A stretch of DNA of 64,000 nt from Kitagawia praeruptora. Taxonomy: Eukaryota > Streptophyta > Magnoliopsida > Apiales > Apiaceae. The notes below the pieces were generated by a model. The model was not told the origin of the DNA. It did no database searches and worked only from the letters and a program-made list of their open reading frames with translations. Both the position numbers and the translations under genes were made by a program. Location of the stretch: assembly GCA_037693485.1 (NCBI GenBank), contig CM075353.1:2118001-2182000 (forward strand). The letters run 5' to 3'. Below, piece after piece: positions 24,301 to 36,300 of this stretch; position 1 is the first letter of the stretch; each line of letters opens with the position of its first letter.

Positions 24301-27300
24301 AAATATAGATGAACATAAAGCAGCTGATGTCGAATTTCTCGGTGAAGTATATACTTTACCTCCGTGGTCAGTGAGTATATTGCCAGATTGCAAGCACGTG
24401 GCTTTCAACACAGCAAAGGTTTAAGAATGCAACTATTGACAAGAAAATTTCTGCTTTTTTGATACTTGGAATAATTGTCTGTGCAGTGAAGCTTCATATT
24501 GGACTGATGGTTGAGTTATTATGTGATAGTAATATACCCTATGCATATATATTGATAAATTCTGTAAGTAGAGATATAGAGAGGAAGTAATCACAGAAGA
24601 GTAATTTGTATATCTGTCGTGTGTTTATTACAATAGATAGCTCCTATATTTATAGTAGTAGAATTGCACCAATAGTCATGGAGGTGCCTAACTAACAAAG
24701 ACAATGTGAGTATTAAAGTCTAAGTCTAAGATGGCTGTGTATGTTGAATGTTGAGGCTGCCTATGTTGAATGTTGACACTCCCCCTCAAGTTGATGCATA
24801 GATATCACTCATGCCCAACTTGCCAATAAGTGGATGAAGCATCTTCTGATTTAAACCTTTGGTAAATATGTCAGCTATCTGGTCCTCTGATCTTACAAAG
24901 TGAATACCAATCGTATCATTATTGATCTTCTCTTTTATGAAGTGTCGATCAATTTCGATATGTTTGGTCCGATCATGTTGTACTGGATTATGTACGATGG
25001 CAATAGCGGCTTTGTTATCACAATGCAGCTTCATTGGAGTTGCAGATGCAAGTCCCAATTCTTCTAGGAACAATCTTATCCACAATAATTCACGTACACC
25101 TTTAGCCATAGCTCTATATTCTGCCTCAGCACTAGATAAGACAACCACAGGTTGTTTCTTGCTTCGCCAAGTAACCAAATTGCCACCAACAAATGTGCAA
25201 TATCCTGAAGTAGATCGTCTATCGTCTTGACATCCGGCCCAATCTGCATCTGTATAGCTTTCAACCCAGAGATGATTGTTTTTAGTAAACATTACTCCTT
25301 TTCCAGGAGCAGCCTTAAGATACCTTAATATCATATAAACTGCATCCAAATGTGGTTGCCGAGGATCATGCATATACCTACTAACAATTCCAACTGCATA
25401 TGATATGTCTGGCCTTGTATGTGCAAGGTAGATTAGTCGACCAACTAACCTTTGATATTGAGATTTCTCGACACTTTCACCAGCATCTCCACAAAGTTTA
25501 TGATTTGCTTCTATTGGAGATTCTGCAGGTCTACATCCCAACATCCCTGTTTCATTCAGAAGATCAAGTGTATACTTCCGTTGTGAGAGGAAGATACCAC
25601 CTGGACTTCTAGAGACCTCAATACCAAGGAAATACCGTAGTTTTCCCAAGTCCTTCATCTCGAATTCAGAGGCAAGCTTGCGTTTAACATTAGCAATCTC
25701 ACAGGTATCGTTGCCGGTGATCACAATATCATCGACATAAACAATCAACACTGTGATTTTTCCATCTCGTCTTTTTACGAACATGGTGTTATCTGAGTTG
25801 CTCTGTTTATAGTCAAATTTAATCATTGCTCCCTGAAATTTGCCAAACCAGTCCCTTGGAGACTGTTTTAACCCATAAATAGTCTTTTTCAGCTTGCATA
25901 TTTTTCCAATGGTCGCAGCTGTAGAAAAGCCTGGTGGAATATCCATGTAAACCTCTTCTTTCAGGTCTCCATGTAAGAATGCATTTTTTACATCCAATTG
26001 CTGAAGTTCCCAGCCAAGATTTGCTGCACATGATATCAAGACTCGAATAGAGGTCATCTTTGCTACTGGGGCAAAAGTCTCCTGATAATCAATCCCGTAA
26101 GTTTGAGTATACCCTTTTGCTACAAGTCTCGCTTTGTACCTATCAATCAGCCCATTAGGTTTCTGTTTCACAGTGAATACCCATCTGCATCCTACTACCT
26201 TCCTTCCAGCGGAAAGATGAGTTAACTCCCAAGTGCCATTATGTTTCAAGGCATTCATTTCCTCCATCATAGCATCTTTCCATTTAGGATCACATAAAGC
26301 ATCCTGCCAAGTATGCGGAACAGAAACACTAGACAAGGATGATACAAAAGCAAGTGAAGATGGAGATAATGCATTATAAGATACAAAGTTTGAGATAGGA
26401 TGGTTAGTGCAAGAGCGTACACCCTTTCTTATAGCAATAGGAAGGTCTAGAGTAGGATCAAGAGTATTACCATTTTCTGGCTCAAACACAGGAGATGCAG
26501 GATCTGTCTCGAGGTCAGAGGTCTCTGGATGCGGTAAAGTGGTGATATCATTTTTCTTCCGCCTGGAATATGTAATCAAATCTGGAATATCCAGTCTATT
26601 TAGATCATCTGACTCTTTACTCGTATGTGGAGGAATAGATAACCTGTTTGAACTAGTGTTTGGAATAGGTATATTAATAAATGGAAGTGTCTGTGACTCA
26701 TCTGTTGCTTGACTATCAAGATTGTGTCGGTTTATCTCCCCCTGAAGCAAGGAGGAGGAACCCGGAGAAAAAATAAGAAATGTTCTCCCAGAAACTAACA
26801 TCATGACTGACAAATATGCGACGTGATGGAGGATGATAACATTTATATCCCTTCTGAGTTGGTGAATACCCAATGAAAACATAACGGAGGGCCCGAGAGT
26901 CAAGTTTATCCCGAGATGGAGCATGATTATGAACAAAACATACACTCCCAAATACTCGAAGGGGTAGTGGATGTGAAGAAGGTGCAAGAACACAAGACAA
27001 CGGTGTTCTGAATTTTAGGACACTAGAAGGAAGACGGTTTATAAGGTATGCAGCAGTCATGACTGCCTCTCCCCAAAGATATTTGGGAACATGCATTGTT
27101 AACATAAGCGACCGAGCAACTTGCTGTAAGTGACCAATTTTCCTTTCGGCTACCCCATTTTGTTGAGAAGTTTTGACACACGAAGTTTGATGAATTATAC
27201 CACATGTGTCCAAATAAGATATAAACGGGCCTCCATATTCAGTACCATTATCACTCCGAAGAATTTTAACAGAAGCATTAAATTGTGTTTGTACCATGTG

Positions 27301-30300
27301 GTGAAAAGATTTAAAACACTCAAAAACTTCACTTTTTTGTTTAAGGAGATATACCCAAGTAAGCCTAGAATAACAATCAACAAAGACAACAAACCATCTA
27401 TACCCATCATGTGTAGGATGTCTAAATGGACCCCAAACATCAGTATGAATAATAGAAAACAAAGTAGAACTTCTTTTATTTCTGGATGGATAAGATGATC
27501 TTTTATGTTTTGCTAGTTCACATGGTTCACAAAAGAAATCTTCCTTTTTACAGTGTTTTACTAAGGCAGGGAATAGATGTGTTAAAACACCAAAAGATGG
27601 ATGACCTAACCGTCTATGCCACTGATACAAAGATTCAAAAGCAGAATTTAACTTGGATGACACCTGATAAGTTGAGGGAGAAATAGAATTCCCTTCCATA
27701 ACATAGAGTCCATCTACCACTTTACCATTGCCAAGGACCTTGCCTGTCGCCAGATCCTGAAATACACAGTGGGAGATGTGTTAAAACACCAAAAGGTGGA
27801 TGACCTAACCGTCTATGCCACTGATACAAAGATTCAAAAGCAGAATTTAACTTGGATGACACCTGATAAGTTGAGGGAGAAATAGAATTCCCTTCCATAA
27901 CATAGAGTCCATCTACCACTTTACCATTTGTGCCGACAGAAGTCTGTAGCAACAGCAGGTAAGTTAAATGATTACTTAACTTTGTTTTTTTCTTTTTTTG
28001 TTTACTTTATTCAACCGTGCTATTATCTTTTAATGTACTAAATTGTTTCGTTAATTTGTAAATTTGCTAACTCACTGAGTACTTTTGTTTGATTAAATAT
28101 TATTAGGTTCTATTTCTTTTATTTTTATTTTTAATTTTTCGTAATTTCTTAATTAATTTATAAAATTTTCTACCATGATTTTATTTAATTCCATAAAGGT
28201 GCCTAGTTTAATTATGAACTAAACACTTTCATGGGGTTCTAATGTAGTGATTTGTTAATTCTCATGTTGACTTGATAGATAATTTGTGTTTACAATTTCT
28301 TCGTAAGATTGCCTTGTATGGTTATTTTAATTGAAAATAGATGAGTAGCTAACATCTATTGTGCCAAATGAACAATTAAGATTTTCAGTAATACGTTGAA
28401 TAGATAATAAGTTTGCTGTTAAGGAGGGAACATGTAACACATCAGATAGCGGCAATGATGATGAGAGGCAGTGAGAAGTGCCTTGTCCATGAACCGGTAC
28501 AATAGCTCCATTGGCAACACGAATATTGCCTGTTTCACCATTATATGTTTCTAGGAAACTAGAATTTCCAGTCATATGTGCTGATGCTCCAGAATCAATA
28601 ATCCATGAATTATGACATTTATCGGAGGTAAAGTGACAAGATGTACCTGCATGGGCAGAATTAGCTGTATGTGGAGTGGTGTTCATTTGTGACATTAATT
28701 GGCGGAGGGTGTTGACCTCTGAAGCAGTCATCGTCCCTGTTGAAGAATAAGACTCACATTCTGATGCAGCATGATGAGCACTAAAGGGAATACCTCTACC
28801 CGTGCTTCTGCCAGATGAGACACCACGGTAACCACCTCGGCCACGCCCTCCTCGTCCTCGAATTCTGAGATGAGGGTGCAGGATAAAACATGTTTCACGA
28901 GTGTGGTTTAATTTCTTGCAGTAGTCACATTGAAGACTGGATTTTTCACCCATTAAAGCCATTGGTATCTGTTCAGGTTGTTCTGGCTCAGATTGCTGAA
29001 CATTTCCAGTTAAGAGTGCAGATCGTTCAGAAGAGACGACCGGAGCCATGCTCTGCTTTCGACTTTCCTCTAATCTGACACGACCATAGGCTTCTTCCAC
29101 TGTAGGAAATGGAACTTGTCCGATAAGTTGATTTTTTATTGAATCATACTCATCAGACAATCCGTCAAGAAACTTCATCACTTTCTCTACAGTCATCATC
29201 TTTTGATATTTTTCTTGATCTTCAGCATGTTTACACTCAAATATAGTGTAATGTCCCAACTCACTCCATAATGATGTAAGCTCAGAATAATACTGAGCTA
29301 ATGTGTGGCTTCCCTGAGCCAATGCCCACATCTTCCGTTTGATCTCAAATTGCTTGGCTACATTTCCGGAGAAGGAATACGTCCGAGTGAGAGAATTCCA
29401 CACATCTTCAGCGGTATCAATGAAGATATATGTTTTTCGAATATCAACCTCCATAGAGTTAGATAGCCATGAACACACCATGGCGTTTTCAGATTCCCAA
29501 TCATCGAAAGTAGTATCATTTTCCAAAGGTTGTTTGGCTTTCCCATTGATATATTTCATCATTCTATGAGATTTAAGTGCCATTGTACAAGCTTTGGACC
29601 ATTCCAGAAAATTCTTTCCGTTGAATTTAGGGCTTACATACGGAGTACTATGAAATCCCGATTTACTGCTACTTATAGCAGTATTTTGGTTTGAAATTGC
29701 GGAATCGCTAGTATCCGCCATTATAAAATATTCAAATAAAAATTATTCCAATAATAATTCCCCCTTTTTTTTTCCTCGTTAAATCTTAACTACCCAAATA
29801 TGTATACAAGCCAGTGGTATAGTTACAACATAAATAATAAAGGGAGTATTTTCTGCACAAGTTATATATATATACGCAAATATGCATACAATTATATGTC
29901 AGAAAATAAATCTTCACGAAACTGAAAAGTGTTACCACGGTTGGAATCGGGATGATTAGAGGAGTAAGAGTCCCTTAAGAAGTTTCTGCAAAAACTGCCC
30001 GGAAAAGGCCTCACGCGCCGGCGCGTGAGCGCGTGCGGCGGCGCGGACGCGCGTGCGGCGGCGCGTGACGGCGCGTGGGAAGCCGGTTGTCCAGTTTTTT
30101 TTTTCTGTGTTCTCCTCTTCTCCTGCTCTTTCCAGTGATATGCTTATATTTGTGTTTGGGTGTGTTTTGAAAAACAATTTTTTTGACAGTGATATGCTTA
30201 CTGGGTCTGTTTCCTGTGTGTTTTGTGTTTGTTTCTTCTGTGTTTTCCCTAGGATTTCACATGCTCTGATACCATGATAAATTCTGTAAGTAGAGATATA

Positions 30301-33300
30301 GAGAGGAAGTAATCACAGAAGAGTAATTTGTATATCTGTCGTGTGTTTATTACAATAGATAGCTCCTATATTTATAGTAGTAGAATTGCACCAATAGTCA
30401 TGGAGGTGCCTAACTAACAAAGACAATGTGAGTATTAAAGTCTAAGTCTAAGATGGCTGTGTATGTTGAATGTTGAGGCTGCCTATGTTGAATGTTGACA
30501 TATATCATTACTATGTTCCCTGACTGCAACAAAGTGGCCATCAGCACTGCAACTATATTTGCTTATTAGCACTATGTTGATTGGTTGTTGACCTTAATTT
30601 GTTTTATATTGCATCATGCATGTCTATTCATTTACAAGAAAATATTGAGCGCTATCTTATCATTTGCAAGCATACGATACTCTATCTTAGTTATTAGCGC
30701 TACATCTCAACCTTGGAAATGTTTAGTGATGTAGAAGCAGAGTAGCTCTTGATTTTGATTGTCCTGACTGTTTGTCATATATTATCCTTCTATGTTTGTA
30801 TCGCTAGCAAATGTACCTTGTAAAGACAATGTAATTTGAATTAAGCAAGTATCTTACTAGAGATTGTATATTACAAGAAGAAAATTAAATTTGTTTAAAA
30901 TTCAAGAAAGCTTAAAACTGCTTCTCACAACCAACTCTACATATCTTCTGCACTACCATGACAAATTCATAGCTAGTACTTACTTTATATAATTCATATT
31001 TATATTTATTTTCTTGATGATATGGTAAAATATCTACTTTCCTTATTGGTAACAGGTCGGAGCTCAAACTTCGATAAAGCTCGTGGAGCTTAATTTGCCT
31101 TCTTCAAAGATGTATGTACCTCAGCGGCTTATGTTTAAGAAAGAAGTTACTTCTATTGCAAATGACTGGATGACTTTGAAGGAACCAATTGGTTTGTGGA
31201 GTAATAATAACTTCACATCCCGAAGCATAATGGAACATTTGAATGTTACAAAAGACAAATCTGATTATTTGTGGTATACCACCAGGTACGGAACTATGAT
31301 TAATTTAATCTTATTTTCCATCATCATGGGCATTACAGTTTAGTATATTTTACTTAGCAGTTCTGTCCCAGCCCTGTTCAAGTCATTATAAGTTACAAGA
31401 CAAATATTTATTTGGAGAAAAGGTGATCACTAGTAGTATCAATGGATTATAACTACAAATAGTGGGAACAGGAATTACTACTCTTCTTGCCATAGTTGCA
31501 AATTAAATTTGATTTATGAGTTTCAGAAACAGTACATGTATAATTCTAATTCCACATGTGTTTCTGAACTTTTAGCAGACATCAAAAAGGAAAAATAGTT
31601 TAACGGCTTAAGTCATGATATAATTTCATCTCTCCAAGTTTTTTATATACAGAATAAACAGTGAAGGACAAAATATTTGGCCATTTCCTTGCCAATGGTT
31701 TTTGTTATAATATGGACTGAGGTTGAAATAAGGCTTATTGACTCGTGTAAATCGTTATTATCTATGTGTTTTCCTCTAGTTACATACATAATTAAAACCC
31801 ATCTTTTAATGGAAGGTTTCTTTCTGTTTCTTTTATCAATCCATAAACAATAAAGCATACAAAAATTACACCTTTTTTCCCTTTCTAGTTTTTGTTCCCA
31901 TCCAGACACAAGAACATTTGTACCAAAACATGAAAACAAGGAGAGTTTATCACCGGAGTTGTAGGTATAAGAATGTTAATATGAGTGAGGGGTTGGGATC
32001 TTGAAGTGAAATAAGCTGAGATCAAACAAAGCAATAGACATAATAGTAGGTCTTGATAGGCTCCTAAAACGATATACATCTGTCATTGATAACATGTAAA
32101 CTATGAATGCAAATATCCCCTAGCTTATAAACTAGTAGAGAATACCCCTCTCCTGGTAATAAAATGTCGGGGGTTGAAGCCATAAGTGCTTAATTCCCTG
32201 TTTGTCTTATGAATCCATTGAAGGTGTTCTCATACCAGTTTATGGTTTTAAATTAATCACAGAATATACATATCAGATGATGAAATATCATTCTGGGAGG
32301 AAAATGAGGTTGGTCCAGAACTATCAATTGATAGCATGCGTGATTTGGTTCGTATTTTCATTAATGGGGAGCTTTCAGGTATGTGATATAGTTTTCTTTG
32401 CATCTGTAATTCGAAATTCTTTTCTTCTTACTTTTTGAGCTTGATGAGTTTTATCTTATAGTATTTTTTATTTGTAATTGAGTAAATTTGTGGCACAAGT
32501 CAGTCAAATCTTTTTACTGTAGCATTACATATTCCATATTGGTAAATTATGATAGCCAGCATACCTACCCCAGCTAGTGCATGGGAGTGTATGTTTGTAA
32601 AAAGCAATTGGATTTTGCTCACGAAATTTTTTAATCCAAAGCAGCCAAATCATTTGACAACTAATGCTGTACATATAGTTGCCCCTAGTGTTGAATGCCT
32701 AAAAGTCAGACCCTATACCTGACACATGTTTGCTACTGAAACTCTGGTGATTGCATCTATAATCGTGAATGTGAAAATAGTGATACTAATTAGTAGTGAT
32801 TGAATTCCGTCTATGGTTCCACATGAAACACCAGTATGAACATAAGCTACATGTCCATTTGAACTATGAGTTAAAAGTCCTGTTGTGTCTGCTTAGCTCA
32901 TTGATGATGACAGGGGGGCTATTACAGATGTTGACATGTGGATCAACCGGTTCAATTGTAATCTTTTAATAAAAGTTACAACTGTAACATTTAGGGGGTT
33001 TTGGCGATTGCAGCGAAGGGGTTGTATCAGGTGTTGGCTGGTGCCAAGTGCTGTGTTGGTTGGAGAGGGTAGCAGTCAACAATCCTCTAAAACTAAATTA
33101 ACCCCTCTTAAGTTATGGTAACTTGTAAAGTCTAATCATTTTCTAAAAAAAGAAACTTTACACAAGGAATAACTGGACTAAGGTAACAGACGAAAAGTCA
33201 AGCAACTAATTCTGTTTTGCCCTGATGTATGTGTCTATAACACCATGTTTACGCATTGGTCCATCAGTTACTCTTACCTGTACAGAATTATGTTGAGGTA

Positions 33301-36300
33301 GTTCAGTTGCTTCATCTATTAATTTTCGCATGAACAGAAGGGAACTGGTTAATCTTAACTGATTCTACATTCCCTTGCCAATTTTCAGTGGTTATCAAAA
33401 AAAATTAATGCTATACCGATTTAGTAAGTGTGTCTAGGGATTTGAATTTCGGCACTGATATATTCTCTTGCTCTTGATCATTTTCCACGTGAATTGAATT
33501 CTTTTCCCCGATTTTTGCACTCTTATTTCATAAATCTATTAATTGTTTCACATTCTTTGAAGCAAAGGCAGTGCAAAAGGGCACTGGATAAAGGTGGTGC
33601 ACCCTATTCAACTTGTACAAGGATACAATGACATAGTATTGCTGTCTGAAACCGTGGGCTTGCAGGTATTAGTAGGAAAGGGAGGGGAGGGGGCTAAAAC
33701 CCTTGTCTCTACTGAGGATTCATTATTCATTGTTAAGATTATTGTCATTCATAATTTATTTTCGTTACACAGAGGATTTATATTTCTTGTGCACCCCTTT
33801 TTTAGCTTTCCAAATAGACGCCTATGTGATTGGAAAAATTATAAATTAGCAAGATATATGTAATGATAGAAATTCCTATATCTTGGTAGTAAATCTATCG
33901 ACATGTAGAAACATCATACAACTTTGGTCAACAGGAGTACCTACTGAATATGCATGTCTAAAACTGAACAGAGGTTCAGTTTTAATTTTAAACGAGATGT
34001 GTCATAGCCAGGAATACAGAATCAAAATCCAAAAAAAAAATTGAAAAACAGGAGGCTAGAAAAAGATGAGGTTTTAAATGATAAAATTGTTTAGAAAAAA
34101 ATAAAAAAAGGAGCCATTTCAAAGCTTTACAATTACTTTTATCTAACCGATACTCTACTTATGAGATTACAATATCATCTCCCAAAATTCATTATGATTA
34201 GTTCCTAGGCCTATTACAGATATTTGGTAACTGACAGCAATAAGAACCCCTTCACACAATCTCAAAGGATGAAGCATATTATTGTGTTCTGCAACATCTT
34301 TCATTGCGTGTCCTGAATTCTCTTAATTTTGATTGCTACTTGTTTAGCATATCATTCCTCTATTTGGTAAAGGATGTAGTTAAGCTTTTCTTCTATATTA
34401 TTTTTGTGAGTGATGGAATGCCAAAATTTATTTGAAAGGGAGGTGATAAAAGTTTCATGGATTGTTTCCTATGTCTTAGTTATATCTTCAATTTTCAGAA
34501 TTATGGAGCCTTCTTAGAGAAAGATGGGGCTGGATTTAGAGGTCGTATTAAGCTTACTAATAGCAAAAATGGGGATGTAGATCTTACAGAATCCTTGTGG
34601 ACCTACCAGGTTTTTTCTGAAATCATTTCTCTAAATTTTGACATTAGCATTAGCAGCAAACCAGTTACACATTTTCAGTCATTCACTTTTTCTCATGTTG
34701 GTTAGCAAGTAATTCGTAGACAGCGCAACAACCTTCATCATCATCATCATAGCAAGTAATTCATTGAAAACGTGACAACAAAAAAATCATTTTAACATTA
34801 CATAAAATGTCGTAGAAGAACAGTAGAGGAATCATATATGAATAGCACACATGTCAGATATGAAGTGTGTTCATCATATATCCTCTTTCACTTTCGTCAA
34901 AATATAAATGTCTTTTATGCATAAAGTGTGTTTGTAATTTTGTGGGACTAGACAAAGACACTGTGATATGGAACTAATAAAGTCTCATATTTTGATAACA
35001 TTTATAACCTATGTAAATGCAAGTGGTTGGGAAAAACAAGAAAGAACAACTAAAGCAATAGTCGATCCAGACTTTGTCATATCTTAAAATGCCACATTTT
35101 TGTAGCCACAAGAGGTAGCTTTTTGAATTGTTAAAGCAGACATTTAGACTTTGTCTGCTGGCTTGAATCGCCTTTTTGTTGTATGATAAAGTTTTGTCTG
35201 CTCTGATATGAAAATTTAGGTATTAAGCCTCTAGATTTTCTGTGATATCTGAAAGTTCCATCATCAGACTTCACGGTTATCCATTTTCTTACTCGATTTC
35301 CTATTTTAGGGCTTAACAAATTGTTCACTACATTCTGAATCAATTTGTTTTTCTGAAAATAGGTTGGGCTTAAAGGTGAGTTCCTGAAATTGTATACTAG
35401 GGAGAAAGCTGAAACTGTGAGATGGACCAAGTTGACGCCTGCTGCTACTCCATCAATTTTTTCTTGGTACAAGGTAATCTCTTACAAACTGAGATTATAT
35501 GCCAGATTATAGAGAGAGAAGAGGGAGATCAGTTGGGGTAGAAGATAAATTATATTCATACTTCTCCTAGTATTACGAGGCAAGGCCTCTATTTATATAG
35601 AACAAAATGATAAAGCTTACTGCCTATGTTACTTAATGCTAGAGTAGAAATAGATGCTAGAATAGTAAGAGATGACAAGGTGCCTACAAGCTTGCTACAA
35701 GCTGCCTACAGGCCCTGCACTACCTCTTCCTTTATTGTAGTAATTATTCTTATTACTGATATTTGACATGATCTAATGAAGTGATACACTTGAACTTGAG
35801 TTTGCTTAGACGTAAATTTTTGCATACAGGTGATGTACAAACTAGTATAACTTATGGTATATTATAGGACTGTTGTTTTGGACTGATGAATATTCTTACT
35901 AGATATAGATTGAAATTGGTGTTAATCTTGTGGTACTTTTTCTTTAGTGTACTCTGTAATTTATTGATCGGTTATTAATCTCTTGTTGTTTGGTTGCAAT
36001 CACCAGACATACTTTGATGCTCCTGGCGGAATTGATCCCGTTGTCCTTAATTTGGGAAGTATGGGAAAGGGACAGGCGTGGGTTAATGGTCACCATATAG
36101 GAAGATACTGGAATCTGGTTTCTCCTAAAGATGGATGTAAAAGTTGTGATTATCGTGGAGCATACTCTTCTGATAAGTGTACTACTAACTGTGGGAACCC
36201 TACTCAAATATGGTATGTGTACTTGTATCAATCCCATCTGAATATAATGCATTACTTAATGGTTATGGTCATGTTGCAACATCTCTGTGAGCAGCAACTT

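Larger units (their letters stand above)
24553..30500 (-). mobile_element. Ty1-copia LTR retrotransposon, 5948 bp, in BGAL9 intron 11
   Basis: Two 226-bp LTRs (24553-24778 and 30275-30500) read as identical by eye and begin TG and end CA. They are flanked by the 5-bp target duplication TATAT (24548-24552 and 30501-30505). The primer-binding site and polypurine tract abut the LTRs, and gag, protease, integrase, reverse transcriptase and RNase H follow in copia order (INT before RT) on the minus strand, antisense to the host gene. Identical LTRs mean a young insertion. It is not fully intact: there is an extra segment with a duplication between protease and integrase, and a one-base frame change between integrase and RT, so it probably needs helper proteins to move. 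Confidence 0.95.

Noticed and set aside
24922..27498. Plus-strand frames within the copia region
   Set aside because: Antisense shadows of integrase and reverse transcriptase.
29956..30177. 73-codon Arg/Ala-rich frame on the minus strand
   Set aside because: Produced by the GC-rich leader block; not conserved gag sequence.
35493..35767. Complete second retrotransposon in intron 16
   Set aside because: No coding domains or second LTR; at most a solo LTR.
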